Assembly (NCBI RefSeq): GCF_020179755.1
Contig: NZ_JAIUCY010000001.1
Location: 620,001-684,000, forward strand
Source: Herbaspirillum sp. alder98
GTDB taxonomy: Bacteria; Pseudomonadota; Gammaproteobacteria; Burkholderiales; Burkholderiaceae_D
Direction: 5' to 3'
Length of the DNA stretch: 64,000 bases
The notes beneath the pieces were generated by a model. The model saw only the letters and a program-made list of their open reading frames with translations. It was not told the origin of the DNA and ran no database searches. Positions 18,616 through 27,585 of the stretch are shown here, in pieces. Within the stretch, counting starts at the first letter, position 1. Each line of letters opens with the position of its first letter. The translations under genes were made by a program, and so were the position numbers.

Positions 18616-18815
18616 CGTGAATGTCCTCGTATCAATGTTTGCGGGAGCGACCGCGCTGTACTTGTTCCATCTGCTGCGGGACACCGGCAAACCAGTGGGC
18701 AGAGAGCGTTCCACCTTGCCGAGGTTGCATGACAAGGACTCTTTTGAATCAGGTCAGAATTATACCTGCATCAAACCCGGATGCTGCGCCACTGCTCCCT
18801 AACTGTTTGCGCGCC

Positions 18816-18830
18816 TATAATGTCGCCATG
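18816..18830 (+). promoter_or_regulatory. Possible -10 box directly before roxA
   Basis: A perfect TATAAT (18816-18821) ends six bases before the roxA ATG at 18828. If used, transcription would begin about at the start codon and give a leaderless mRNA. No convincing -35 box is 16-18 bases upstream (TGCTCC is the best), so this is only suggestive. Confidence 0.3.
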
Positions 18831-19946
18831 ACAAAACTTGCCTTGCTCGGCGGCATCACGCCCGCCCAATTCCTGCGTGACTACTGGCACAAGAAGCCCC
18901 TGCTGATTCGCCAGGCCATCCCTGCCTTCCAGGCCCCCTTATCGCGTCAGGCGCTGTTCGACCTGGCCCAGCGGGACGATGTCGAGTCGCGCCTGATCAC
19001 CCACCGCAGCGATGGCTGGGATATGGAACACGGCCCGCTGGCCAAATTGCCGGCGCTCAAGCAGAAGGCCTGGACCCTGCTGGTGCAGGGCGTCAACCTG
19101 CATGACGATGCCGCCGACGCGCTGCTGCGCCAGTTTCGCTTCATTCCCGATGCCCGGCTGGACGACCTGATGATCAGCTTCGCCACCGATGGCGGCGGCG
19201 TCGGCCCGCATTTCGATTCGTACGATGTGTTCCTGCTGCAGGCGCATGGCCAGCGCCGCTGGCGCATCAGCGCCCAGGAAGACCTGACCCTCGAAGAAGG
19301 CGTGCCGCTCAAGATCCTGAGCCACTTCGAGGCCGAGCAGGAGTTCGTGCTGGAACCGGGCGACATGCTGTACCTGCCGCCGCAGTACGCGCACGACGGC
19401 GTGGCCGTGGGCGAGTGCATGACCTATTCGATCGGCTTTCGCGCACCGGCCCACCAGGAGCTGGGCGAGGCCTTCCTCGAGTACATGCTCGACAGCATCG
19501 ATCTGCCCGGCCGTTTCGCCGACCCCGAACTCAAGGCCACCACCAAGCCGGCGGAACTGCCCGTGGACATGGTCAAGCGCCTGCGCGACGAACTCAACAA
19601 GATTCGCTTCACCGACGATGACATCACCATTTTCCTCGGTGAATACCTGTCGGAACCGAAGTTGAGCGTGACCTTCGATGCGCCTGCCGAAATCTCATTT
19701 GCTCGCTTTTTCCAGGAGGCCCGGAAACGTGGTCTTCGACTGCACCGCAAGACCCAGATGCTGTATCGTGGCACGCATGTATTCATCAACGGCGAGTCGT
19801 TTGAAGTCGGTCGCGCGGATAAAGCGATACTGGCCCGCCTGGCAGACGAGCGCAAGCTGGCCAAGGCCGACTTCTCGACCGCATCCGAAGATCTGCTCGA
19901 AGCCTTTCACCAATGGCATGAAAGTGGCTGGCTCGAACTAAATTGA
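18828..19946 (+). CDS. roxA: Ribosomal protein uL16 3-hydroxylase (cupin/JmjC type)
   Basis: A 2-oxoglutarate/Fe(II) oxygenase that hydroxylates an arginine of ribosomal protein uL16 (YcfD/RoxA family). 372 residues, the same size as the E. coli protein. The JmjC-like barrel shows the His-x-Asp iron ligands in GVGPHFDSYDVFLLQAHGQRRW and the distal His in YLPPQYAHDGVA. The N-terminus FLRDYWHKKPLLIRQA is typical of the family, and a winged-helix-like C-terminal half follows. The start at 18828 is chosen because upstream codons overlap slyD's promoter region and lack homology. Monocistronic as far as visible. Confidence 0.93.
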   Translation: MTKLALLGGITPAQFLRDYWHKKPLLIRQAIPAFQAPLSRQALFDLAQRDDVESRLITHRSDGWDMEHGPLAKLPALKQKAWTLLVQGVNLHDDAADALLRQFRFIPDARLDDLMISFATDGGGVGPHFDSYDVFLLQAHGQRRWRISAQEDLTLEEGVPLKILSHFEAEQEFVLEPGDMLYLPPQYAHDGVAVGECMTYSIGFRAPAHQELGEAFLEYMLDSIDLPGRFADPELKATTKPAELPVDMVKRLRDELNKIRFTDDDITIFLGEYLSEPKLSVTFDAPAEISFARFFQEARKRGLRLHRKTQMLYRGTHVFINGESFEVGRADKAILARLADERKLAKADFSTASEDLLEAFHQWHESGWLELN

Positions 19947-20276
19947 AATGTATTGGAATTTGACGAGAATCGTCATGACCGCGACGACGCGATCAGCCGG
20001 AAAGCTGCGCCGACAAAGGCCTTCCGGCAGTAGGGACTTAGATGTAAGAACTTACAAATTCTTACTAAAAAGAATCGATCCGCTGCGAATTTGCCAAAAA
20101 ATCGATATAATAACGGGCTGGAAAGTTTTCGTTGTCCGGTTTGTTTCGGCAGCAAAAAAGAAGCAACAACCGAAATACGAACCGCAAGGTTCGAGCGTAC
20201 GGCGAGAGCCTCCTGTAGAGCGATAATTACCGGTAATTATTCATCGCACAATTTTTCAAATATTGAAGGAATATTC
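19947..20276. promoter_or_regulatory. 330-bp AT-richer control region before the small lipoprotein gene
   Basis: No credible gene lies here. Features seen: an inverted repeat GTAAGAA/TTCTTAC (20044-20050, 20059-20065); TATAAT at 20106-20111, a possible -10 box without a clear -35; a GNRA-type hairpin CGAACC-GCAA-GGTTCG at 20178-20193; and a perfect 18-bp palindrome ATAATTACCGGTAATTAT at 20223-20240, 36 bp before the next start codon. If the TATAAT is used, the leader would be about 160 bases and structured. Confidence 0.45.
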
Positions 20277-20528
20277 ATGACAAAGTCCCTGTTGATCGCA
20301 TCGTTGTTGGCTGTTGCCCTGGTTGCTTGCGGTAAGAAGGAAGAAGCTCCTGCGCCTGCACCAGCACCAGCTGCTGAAGCTCCTGCCGCACCAGCACCAG
20401 CTGCTGAAGCTCCTGCTGCTGCAGCACCTGCTGCTGAAGCTCCTGCTGCCGCTGCTCCTGCTGCTGAAGCTCCTGCTGCCGCTCCGGCCGCTGATGCAAA
20501 GCCAGCTGACGCTGCACCTGCAAAGTAA
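20277..20528 (+). CDS. Small Ala/Pro/Glu-repeat lipoprotein
   Basis: An 83-residue protein with a lipoprotein signal (lipobox LVAC, Cys18) followed by GKKEE and a low-complexity tail made only of Ala, Pro, Glu and a few Lys and Asp. The tail is encoded by four tandem 30-bp units beginning CTGCTGAAGCTCCTG at 20371, 20401, 20431 and 20461, each giving ten residues around AAEAPA. It should be a lipid-anchored, extended periplasmic peptide. Similar short lipoproteins are common in Burkholderiales, but I know no function. GAAGGAA precedes the ATG, and a strong terminator follows at once, so it is a one-gene unit with high expression potential. Confidence 0.82.
   Translation: MTKSLLIASLLAVALVACGKKEEAPAPAPAPAAEAPAAPAPAAEAPAAAAPAAEAPAAAAPAAEAPAAAPAADAKPADAAPAK
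20371..20490 (+). repeat. Four tandem copies of a 30-bp in-frame unit
   Basis: Each unit starts with the identical 15 bases CTGCTGAAGCTCCTG, at 20371, 20401, 20431 and 20461; the second half varies. The period is a multiple of three, so copy changes would alter the length of the lipoprotein tail without a frameshift. Confidence 0.9.
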
Positions 20529-20550
20529 TCGAAAGATTATTTTCTAAAAG

Positions 20551-20577
20551 AACCGGCCTTAGCGGCCGGTTTTTTTT
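20551..20577 (+). terminator. Terminator of the small lipoprotein gene
   Basis: Stem AACCGGCC/GGCCGGTT (20551-20558 with 20564-20571), loop TTAGC, followed by an uninterrupted T-run to 20577. A textbook intrinsic terminator. The remaining bases to 20901 hold nothing I can identify. Confidence 0.92.
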
Positions 20578-20901
20578 CGCCTGTCTTTCCGCCATCGGCC
20601 CGCTCCGCGCCCCTCACTGCACCACATGCAGTGCGCCTGAATCCCCCTCCCCGCCTCTTTGATTTATTTAGATTTTACGACCGTCAAGCCGGCCGCCACA
20701 GGCGTTGACCTGACGCGTACATGACATCGTCATGACATTGCACTGACATACGATGTGAGACCACCTGGCTATGTGGAGGACGTCAACCATCCCAGCAGCG
20801 ATCGATGGGCCAGCCAGCAGCATCGATGCATTTTGTTAGTGGATACCGAAGAAGGCCTCATCGAACAGCCTGACAAAACACTGACCTACTCGCATTTTCA
20901 G

Positions 20902-21687
20902 TCAGACTTCCAGCCAATCGAATCCCTGCTCCTGGCAGGCGATGTGAAGCCCGCCGAAGGTATCGCCCATGACCGCCTGCAGCGCCGCCAGGGCGAGCTC
21001 GGGCGTGTTGTTCTGTGCGCTGAGGTGGGCGCCGACGACGCGACGCAACTTGCTGCGATCCAGCGCTTGCAGGATCTCGGCGCTGGTTTCATTGGCCAGG
21101 TGACCATAGGCGCCGCCGATGCGGCGCTTGAGGAAGGCTGGATAGGGGGAGTTGTCCAGCATCGCGCGATCATGATTGCATTCCAGCAGCAACGCGTCGC
21201 ACGCGCCCAGGGCCTGGATCAGGTGCGCCGTGGATTGGCCGGCATCGGTCAATACGCCCAGGCGACGATCGCCGTCGCTGGCCACATACTGCACCGGTTC
21301 GCGCGCATCGTGCGGCACCGTATAAGGAGTCAGTTGCAGATCGCCGATGGCGATGGCCTGGCCATCGGCACAGATGCGGATATCCACGTCACTGGCATGC
21401 GCCGCCACCGCCTGGTGGGTACCATGACTGAGCCAGACCGGTATCCGATAGCGACGCGCAAACTTGAACACGCCGCTGACGTGGTCGGAATGCTCGTGGG
21501 TCACGACAATGGCCGAGACGTCGGACGGATCCAGCCCCAGCCGCAGCATGCGTCGTTCTGTTTCGCGCAAAGCAAAGCCGCAGTCCAGCATCACGGTGGT
21601 CCTTGACGCTGGACCGCCGGCACTGGCTGCGGCTGAAATGAGCAGCGCGTTACCTTCGCTGCCACTACCGAGGCTGGCGAACTTCAT
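20902..21687 (-). CDS. MBL-fold metallo-hydrolase (YycJ/WalJ-like)
   Basis: A 261-residue metallo-beta-lactamase-fold hydrolase. It opens MKFASLGSGSEGNALLI, then VMLDCGFALRETERR, the metal motif VVTHEHSDHVSG, and later LLLECNHDR and GAHLSAQNNTPE, all typical of the YycJ-like branch. Members are thought to act on nucleic acids or nucleotides, but the substrate is not firmly known to me. It follows bamC by 33 bp on the same strand and may share the dapA-bamC transcript. Confidence 0.85.
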   Translation of the reverse strand: MKFASLGSGSEGNALLISAAASAGGPASRTTVMLDCGFALRETERRMLRLGLDPSDVSAIVVTHEHSDHVSGVFKFARRYRIPVWLSHGTHQAVAAHASDVDIRICADGQAIAIGDLQLTPYTVPHDAREPVQYVASDGDRRLGVLTDAGQSTAHLIQALGACDALLLECNHDRAMLDNSPYPAFLKRRIGGAYGHLANETSAEILQALDRSKLRRVVGAHLSAQNNTPELALAALQAVMGDTFGGLHIACQEQGFDWLEV

Positions 21688-21720
21688 TGGCAGCCTCGGG
21701 TTGGGACCTGCATGAGAACC

Positions 21721-22905
21721 TTACTTCAGTTGCTCGTTGAGCAAGCCCAGGATCTTGTCGGCAGTGGCCGATACTTCTGGCTTGCCGTCGGCGTTCTGGA
21801 CCACGATATTGCTGGTATCGCCGCTGCCTGCGACTGCAATACGGTACTTGACGGCAGATTTTTCCTTGTCCTTGGAGCTGGAGAAGATGCGCGAGAAGAA
21901 GCCGTCTTCCTTCTTGTCCTTGGCGTCCTGGTTCTGGTCGACGTAACGCACGAAGTACAGGCCCTTGCTGCGATCACGATCTTCCACGGTGAAGCCGACG
22001 CGATCCAGCGCCAGGCCAACGCGACGCCATGCGCGATCGAAGCTCTCGTCGACCTGCACGCTGGAACCTGCTGCCGTCTTGAGCAGCTTGGAACGTGCCT
22101 GCAGCGTCGGCGCATTGGCCACGGCCGCCTTGGCCTTGGTCTCTTCGGCGCCCAGGCGCACCATCAGGCGCGACAGGAATTCGGCTTCCAGGCCCGGATC
22201 GGACGGACGCGCAGTCCAGACCGAGGTTTCCTTGGCCGAGCCGGTCAGCACTTCTTCGGCGCCGCGATGGCTGATGAAGACTTCGGTGCTGCCGTTGGGG
22301 CCGCGCTCCAGGCGGGTGCGGAACTTGTCGCGCTCACCGGTGGAATACAGCGAATCGAATACCTTGCCCAGGGTGCTGCGCACGAAGTCCTGGGGAATCT
22401 TGGCGCGGTTCTCGGCCCAGTCGGTTTCCATCACGCCGGTATCAGGCGATTCGACGTTGATCAGGAAACCGCTGTCCTGCCAGAAATCCTTGATCTGCGA
22501 CCACAGCGCCTCAGGCGACTGCTGGATCACCAGCCAGCGCTGCGAACCATCACGCTCGATACGGATATCGGCGCCGTTGCCCTTGGGCGCCACCGAGCTG
22601 ATATCGTTGGCCGGCTTGGTCTGCTGTTCGAGGTTATAGCCGGAAGCAGTGGCCACACCCTTGCCCGACTCGGGAATCGCATAGCGGTTGTCGCGCTGCA
22701 GCTGGGTCAGATCGGGCGGGACTTCCAGGCGCGGGCCACGTGCCTTCTCTGCGCTCTTGTAATCGATACGGTCGCCCTCGAGCATGTTGCCGATGGACGA
22801 ACACCCCGCCAATCCGGCCAGCGCCAGCGTGACGACGACAGTGCGTTGGGTGAAGGTGCTGCGCGCGGTGCGGACCACGGGACGTGCGTTCTTGCTATTA
22901 GTCAT
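21721..22905 (-). CDS. bamC: Outer-membrane assembly lipoprotein BamC
   Basis: Lipoprotein of the Bam complex, which inserts beta-barrel proteins into the outer membrane. 394 residues with lipobox LAGC (Cys35), then the unstructured N-terminal lasso (DRIDYKSAEKARGPRLEVPP) that binds BamD, and two helix-grip domains (the first near RWLVIQQSPEALWSQIKDFW, the second near ESFDRAWRRVGLALDRVGFT). The start at 22905 is chosen since it gives a proper signal peptide; upstream in-frame codons overlap dapA. The dapA-bamC order is conserved in beta- and gammaproteobacteria. Confidence 0.93.
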   Translation of the reverse strand: MTNSKNARPVVRTARSTFTQRTVVVTLALAGLAGCSSIGNMLEGDRIDYKSAEKARGPRLEVPPDLTQLQRDNRYAIPESGKGVATASGYNLEQQTKPANDISSVAPKGNGADIRIERDGSQRWLVIQQSPEALWSQIKDFWQDSGFLINVESPDTGVMETDWAENRAKIPQDFVRSTLGKVFDSLYSTGERDKFRTRLERGPNGSTEVFISHRGAEEVLTGSAKETSVWTARPSDPGLEAEFLSRLMVRLGAEETKAKAAVANAPTLQARSKLLKTAAGSSVQVDESFDRAWRRVGLALDRVGFTVEDRDRSKGLYFVRYVDQNQDAKDKKEDGFFSRIFSSSKDKEKSAVKYRIAVAGSGDTSNIVVQNADGKPEVSATADKILGLLNEQLK

Positions 22906-22961
22906 ATCGTTACTGTTGAAAGCGGGTTCGATTTTCAGAAGACGGCCAAAAGCCAAGTCCG

Positions 22962-23840
22962 TTATTTTAATACACCCGACTCGCGCAAAGCCGCGCGCAC
23001 GGTATCGTGGAACTCGCTGCCCAGCGGAGCCAGCGGCAAACGCATGCCGGGGCCGATCATGCCGACCTCTTGCATGGCCCACTTCAGCGGCACCGGATTG
23101 GGTTCGACGAACAACTTGTTATGCAGTGGCAGCAACTTGTTGTTCAATTCGATGGCGCGCGCGACATTGCCGCTCATGGCCGCCACGCACAGTTCGTGCA
23201 TGTCGCGCGGCGCGATGTTGGCCGTCACCGAGATGTTGCCGGCGCCGCCGTACAGCATCAGGGCGATGGCCGTGGCATCGTCACCCGAATAGATCGCGAA
23301 CGACTTCGGCGCCAGGCGGATCAGGTCGGTGCCGCGCGCGATATTGCCGGTGGCATCCTTGACGCCGACGATGCCCTTGACCTGCGCCAGGCGCAGGATG
23401 GTCTCGTTGCTCATGTCGGCCACGGTGCGGCCCGGCACGTTGTACAGGATCACCGGCAGGTCGACCGACTCGGCGATCTTCGTGAAGTGCTGGACCATGC
23501 CCGCTTGCGTGGGCCGGTTGTAGTAAGGCACGACCTGCAGCGACGCATCGGCGCCCACCTTCTTGGCGAACGCGGTCAGTTCGATGGCTTCCGCCGTCGA
23601 GTTGCCGCCGGTGCCGGCGATGATTGGGATGCGTTTGGCCGTATGCTCGACCGCGACCTTGATCAGTTCGCAGTGTTCTTCCATCGAAACGGTGGGCGAT
23701 TCGCCGGTCGTGCCGACGATGACGATGCTGTCGGTTCCCTCGGCGATGTGCCAGTCGATCAGCTTGCGCAGTCCGTCGAAATCGAGGCTGCCGTCCGGAT
23801 GCATGGGAGTGACGATTGCAACAATGCTACCCTTGATCAT
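22962..23840 (-). CDS. dapA: 4-hydroxy-tetrahydrodipicolinate synthase
   Basis: First committed step of lysine and meso-diaminopimelate synthesis: condenses pyruvate with aspartate semialdehyde, which the asd product encoded further right supplies. 292 residues, normal size. Conserved parts: [16 protein letters not shown], the Thr pair in VGTTGESPT, the Tyr in ILYNVPGRT and the Schiff-base Lys in [11 protein letters not shown]. Complete and ordinary. It leads into bamC 56 bp downstream on the same strand. Confidence 0.97.
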   Translation of the reverse strand: MIKGSIVAIVTPMHPDGSLDFDGLRKLIDWHIAEGTDSIVIVGTTGESPTVSMEEHCELIKVAVEHTAKRIPIIAGTGGNSTAEAIELTAFAKKVGADASLQVVPYYNRPTQAGMVQHFTKIAESVDLPVILYNVPGRTVADMSNETILRLAQVKGIVGVKDATGNIARGTDLIRLAPKSFAIYSGDDATAIALMLYGGAGNISVTANIAPRDMHELCVAAMSGNVARAIELNNKLLPLHNKLFVEPNPVPLKWAMQEVGMIGPGMRLPLAPLGSEFHDTVRAALRESGVLK

Positions 23841-23991
23841 GATGTGCGTGCTTTTGAAGGTTGGGTCGGGAAGAAAAGACTGATTGTAGCGGATAGACGC
23901 CAGCAGAGGTCAAGTCGGTACCCTCACAGGTGCAACCGTTGGTAAAAAAATGCCTGCTGCGAAGGCCGCACGAAGCCACAGTTGCACCCGA

Positions 23992-25191
23992 TCAATAGCC
24001 CAGCCCCATCGCTTCGCGCACGTCCCGCATGGTTTCCTGGGCCAGCCGGCGCGCCTTTTCACAGCCGTCGGCGACGATCGCCCGTACCAGCGAGGGGTCG
24101 TCCAGGTAAGGTTGGGCGCGCTCCAGCATGGGTTGCTGTTCGTGCAATATGGCATCGATCACCGGCTGCTTGCACTCCAGGCAACCGATTCCTGCCGAGC
24201 GGCAGCCTTGCTGCACCCATTGCTGCACCTCGGGCGGCGAATACACCAGATGAAACTGCCAGACCGGGCATTTGTCGGGCTCGCCGGCATCGCTGCGGCG
24301 CACCCGCTGCGGATCGGTCGGCATGGTGCGCACCTTGCGCGTGACCGAATCGGCCTCTTCGCGCAAGCCGATCGCATTGCCGTAGCTCTTGGACATCTTG
24401 GCGCCATCCAGCCCCGGCAGCCGCGCCGCCTCGGTCAACAACGCCTGTGGCTCGCTGAGGATCAACTTGCGACTGCCTTCGAGGTAGCCGAACAAACGTT
24501 CACGATCGATCATCGACAGGTTCTGGGCGTCGTCGAGCATGGCCTTGGCCTGCTCCAGCGCCTCGTCGTCACCCTGCTCCTGAAACTGCGTGCGCAGCTC
24601 CAGGTACAGCCGGGCCCGCTTGCTGCCCAGTTTCTTGGTGGCGGCCCGGGCTTTTTCCTCGAAACCTTTTTCCTTGCCGTACAGATGATTGAAGCGACGC
24701 GCGATCTCGCGCATGACTTCGACGTGCGGCACCTGGTCTTCGCCCACCGGCACGCTGCTGGCGCGGTAGATCAGCACATCGGCCGCCTGCAGCAGCGGAT
24801 AGCCCAGGAAACCGTAGGTGGCGAGGTCGCGGTCGGCGAGTTTTTCCTGCTGGTCTTTATAGGTCGGCACCCGCTCCAGCCAGCCCAGTGGCGTGGCCAT
24901 CGACAGCAGCAGGTGCAGTTCGGCATGCTCGGGCACGCGTGACTGGATGAACAGGGTCGCCTGCGACGGGTCCACGCCCGAGGCCAGCCAGTCGATCACC
25001 ATCTCCCAGGTGCTGGTCTCGATGACCGAGGGATCGTCGTAGTGCGTGGTCAGGGCATGCCAGTCGGCCACGAAGAACAGGCACGGCTGCTCGGACTGCA
25101 GGCGCACCCAGTTCTTCAGCGCGCCATGGTAGTGGCCCAGATGCAGCGCGCCGGTGGGGCGCATGCCGGAGACGACGCGGTCGGGATACAT
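23992..25191 (-). CDS. trpS: Tryptophanyl-tRNA synthetase
   Basis: Charges tRNA-Trp. 399 residues, longer than the roughly 335 of E. coli. The class I signatures are present: GALHLGHYHGAL near residue 14 and GAKMSKSYGNAIG. The extra length is mostly an insertion of helical, charged sequence between the catalytic fold and KMSKS (around KEKGFEEKARAATKKLGSKR). I recall other betaproteobacterial TrpRS proteins of similar size, so this is a subfamily trait rather than an oddity of this strain. It lies 22 bp after the site-2 protease gene and is probably cotranscribed. Confidence 0.95.
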   Translation of the reverse strand: MYPDRVVSGMRPTGALHLGHYHGALKNWVRLQSEQPCLFFVADWHALTTHYDDPSVIETSTWEMVIDWLASGVDPSQATLFIQSRVPEHAELHLLLSMATPLGWLERVPTYKDQQEKLADRDLATYGFLGYPLLQAADVLIYRASSVPVGEDQVPHVEVMREIARRFNHLYGKEKGFEEKARAATKKLGSKRARLYLELRTQFQEQGDDEALEQAKAMLDDAQNLSMIDRERLFGYLEGSRKLILSEPQALLTEAARLPGLDGAKMSKSYGNAIGLREEADSVTRKVRTMPTDPQRVRRSDAGEPDKCPVWQFHLVYSPPEVQQWVQQGCRSAGIGCLECKQPVIDAILHEQQPMLERAQPYLDDPSLVRAIVADGCEKARRLAQETMRDVREAMGLGY

Positions 25192-25213
25192 GGCGGTTGG
25201 CTAGCGCTATCGG

Positions 25214-25876
25214 TCAGTGGAAAAACAGGGTCAGCGGATAGGTGATCAGCTGCAACAATACACTGGCCAGGTACATTACCGGCGCCATCCACCAGGTATA
25301 GATCACCTTCAGCAGCACCAGCGCCATGACGATGAAGAAGCCATACGGCTCGATCTGCGCGAATTTGTAGGCATAACGCGGCGGCAACAGGCTGGTAAGG
25401 ATGCGACCACCATCGAGTGGCGGGATCGGAAACAGGTTGAAGGCAAACATCACCAGGTTGGTGAGCACGCCGGCCTTGGCCATGAGCATGAAGAATTCTT
25501 CCTGCACGCCGCCAATGGCCAGGCCATAGATCACCAGGGTCCAGATCAGCGCCATGAAGAAGTTGGCGCCCGGTCCGGCCAGGGCCACCCAGGCCGAGTC
25601 GCGACGTGGCTTGCGCAGGTGGCTGTAGTTGATCGGCACCGGCTTGGCATAACCGAACAGGAAAGCCCCGCTGGTGGCGAAGTACAGCATCACCGGGATC
25701 AGGATGGTGCCGAAGGGGTCGATGTGGCGTATCGGATTGAGGCTCATGCGCCCCATCGAATAAGCCGTGTTGTCACCGAAGAATTTTGCTGCATAGGCAT
25801 GGGCTGCCTCGTGCAATGTAATGGCAAATAAAACCGGCAGCGCATACACCGCGACAGTCTGGATGAGATCGTTCAT
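25214..25876 (-). CDS. Site-2 protease family protein (M50)
   Basis: A 220-residue intramembrane zinc metalloprotease. HEAAHAYAA in the first membrane helix provides the zinc His and catalytic Glu, and NLFPIPPLDGGRI supplies the third ligand (Asp). About five or six membrane helices are visible and there is no PDZ domain. This is the compact form found beside trpS in many Proteobacteria; its substrate is unknown. It follows yciO by 30 bp and precedes trpS by 22 bp, indicating one transcript. Confidence 0.88.
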   Translation of the reverse strand: MNDLIQTVAVYALPVLFAITLHEAAHAYAAKFFGDNTAYSMGRMSLNPIRHIDPFGTILIPVMLYFATSGAFLFGYAKPVPINYSHLRKPRRDSAWVALAGPGANFFMALIWTLVIYGLAIGGVQEEFFMLMAKAGVLTNLVMFAFNLFPIPPLDGGRILTSLLPPRYAYKFAQIEPYGFFIVMALVLLKVIYTWWMAPVMYLASVLLQLITYPLTLFFH

Positions 25877-25906
25877 GGGCGGGATTCTAACAGAGCCGGG
25901 CGTGCA

Positions 25907-26542
25907 TCATGCGGCCTGCAGGCCGAACAGGCCGGCGTCACCCCGGCCCTGACGCACCAGTACCGCCTGGCTGTCGTCGGACAGGTCGATCACGGTGGTC
26001 GGCTCCAGGCTGCAGGCGCCGCTGTCGATGACCAGGTCGATCTGTTTCTCGAGGCTGGCGCGGATGTCGTCGGCGCTGGTCAGCGGCAAGTCGTCGTGCG
26101 GCAGGATCAGCGTGGTCCCCAGCAGCGGCTGGCCCAGTTCTTCCAGCAGCATGTGGGCGATGCGGTTCTCGGGCACCCGCAGGCCGATGGTCTTGCGCGA
26201 AGGGTGCGACAGCCGCCGCGGCACTTCCTTGGTGGCTTCCAGGATGAAGGTGTAGGCGCCCGGGGTGGCGGCCTTGAGCAGGCGGTACTGGCGATTATCG
26301 ACCTTGGCGTAGACCGCAATCTCGGACAGGTCGCGGCACAGCAGGGTCAGATGGTGCTTGTCGTCGACGCCGCGAATGCGACGCACGCGCTCGACCGCAT
26401 CCTTGTTATCGAGCTGGCACACCAGCGCATAACAGGAGTCGGTGGGCAAGGCCACCAGGCCGCCCTTGTGGATGATCTGGGCCGCCTGCTTGATCAATCG
26501 CAGTTGCGGATTGTCGGGATGGATCTCAAAAAATTGACTCAT
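25907..26542 (-). CDS. yciO: YciO-type YrdC/Sua5-domain protein
   Basis: 211 residues, clearly the YciO branch of the threonylcarbamoyl-AMP synthase superfamily. It begins MSQFFEIHPDNPQLRLI and has GGLVALPTDSCYAL, KHHLTLLCRDLSE, TPGAYTFILEATKEVPRR and PTTVIDLSDD, matching E. coli YciO as I recall it. YciO is related to TsaC/Sua5, the tRNA t6A enzyme, but its own role is less clear. As in E. coli, it is near the PHP phosphoesterase gene (rnm); here htpX sits between them. Confidence 0.9.
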   Translation of the reverse strand: MSQFFEIHPDNPQLRLIKQAAQIIHKGGLVALPTDSCYALVCQLDNKDAVERVRRIRGVDDKHHLTLLCRDLSEIAVYAKVDNRQYRLLKAATPGAYTFILEATKEVPRRLSHPSRKTIGLRVPENRIAHMLLEELGQPLLGTTLILPHDDLPLTSADDIRASLEKQIDLVIDSGACSLEPTTVIDLSDDSQAVLVRQGRGDAGLFGLQAA

Positions 26543-26581
26543 GACTATTTCCGTATTCGCTTATTTTCGTTCAATCAATGC

Positions 26582-26605
26582 AAAACGGCGGTGTCGCCAC
26601 CGCCG
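26582..26605 (-). terminator. Terminator after htpX
   Basis: On the minus strand CGGCGGTG/CACCGCCG forms an 8-bp stem with a 4-base loop and runs into TTTTG. It lies 24 bp after the htpX stop and before yciO. Confidence 0.7.
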
Positions 26606-26628
26606 CCATTCGGCTACCGATCGCTTAT

Positions 26629-27504
26629 TCAGCGCTGGCCGCGCAATGCCGCGATGCGCTCTTCCAGCGGTGGGTGCGTCGAGAACAGCGCCATGATGCC
26701 GGGCTTGTCGCTGATGCCCAGCGCCGCCATCGAGTTAGGCAAACCCTGCGCCGAAAAACCGCCCAGGCGCGCCAGCGCATGGATCATCGGCTGGGGCGAC
26801 CCCATCAGGCGCGCAGCGCCCGCATCGGCACGAAACTCGCGATGGCGCGAAAACCAGGCCACGATCATCGAGGCGCCAATGCCGAACACCACCTGGCACA
26901 CCATCACCGTCACCATGTAGCCGATGCCGGGACCGGACTGGTCGTTGTTGCGACGCAGGGCCGAGTCGACGAAATAGCCGACCACCCGCGACAGGAACAC
27001 CACGAAGGTGTTCACCACGCCCTGGATCAGCGTCATGGTGACCATGTCGCCGTTGGCGATGTGGGCCACTTCGTGCCCCAGCACGGCTTCGACTTCTTCC
27101 TGCGTCATGCCCTGCAACAGGCCGGTCGACACGGCCACCAGGGCCGAGTCGCGGAAGGCGCCGGTGGCGAAGGCATTCGGCTCGCCCTCGTACACCGCGA
27201 CTTCGGGCATGCCGATGCCGGCGCGCTGGGCCAGCTTGCCGACCGTTTGCAGCAGCCAGGCTTCGGTGCCGTTGCCGGGCGTGTCGATGACGCGCGCGCC
27301 GGTAGACCACTTGGCCATGGGCTTGCTCATCAGCAACGAGATGATCGATCCGGTGAAACCGACCACCAGCGAAAACACCAGCAACATCGGCAGGTTGAGG
27401 CCGGCATTGGTGAGGAAGCGGTCGACGCCCAACAGCGACAAAATGACGCTCATCACGACCAGCACGGCAATGTTGGTAGCAACAAACAGCAAGATGCGTT
27501 TCAT
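26629..27504 (-). CDS. htpX: Membrane protease HtpX
   Basis: Inner-membrane zinc metalloprotease (M48B) for quality control of membrane proteins. 291 residues, close to E. coli's 293. The N-terminal membrane hairpin [18 protein letters not shown] is followed by [34 protein letters not shown], the zinc motif [13 protein letters not shown] and [13 protein letters not shown] with the third ligand Glu. The start at 27504 is taken because the first helix begins there; codons upstream are not hydrophobic. In E. coli this gene responds to the Cpx system; I see no clear Cpx site here. Confidence 0.96.
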   Translation of the reverse strand: MKRILLFVATNIAVLVVMSVILSLLGVDRFLTNAGLNLPMLLVFSLVVGFTGSIISLLMSKPMAKWSTGARVIDTPGNGTEAWLLQTVGKLAQRAGIGMPEVAVYEGEPNAFATGAFRDSALVAVSTGLLQGMTQEEVEAVLGHEVAHIANGDMVTMTLIQGVVNTFVVFLSRVVGYFVDSALRRNNDQSGPGIGYMVTVMVCQVVFGIGASMIVAWFSRHREFRADAGAARLMGSPQPMIHALARLGGFSAQGLPNSMAALGISDKPGIMALFSTHPPLEERIAALRGQR

Positions 27505-27585
27505 CGGAAAACTCCTATCGGGAAAGTGGGTATTAGATAGGATTGCCGGGGCCGAATTCAAGAGCGCGGCAGCAGCCGCAGGCGG

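Noticed and set aside
19948..20226. Short plus-strand open frame between roxA and the small lipoprotein
   Set aside because: Basic, atypical composition, no ribosome site, and it overlaps palindromes and a likely promoter.
20755..21606. Plus-strand open frame covering the gap right of the small lipoprotein and the MBL gene
   Set aside because: Most of it is antisense to the MBL-fold gene; the 150 bp in the gap show no ribosome site or family similarity.
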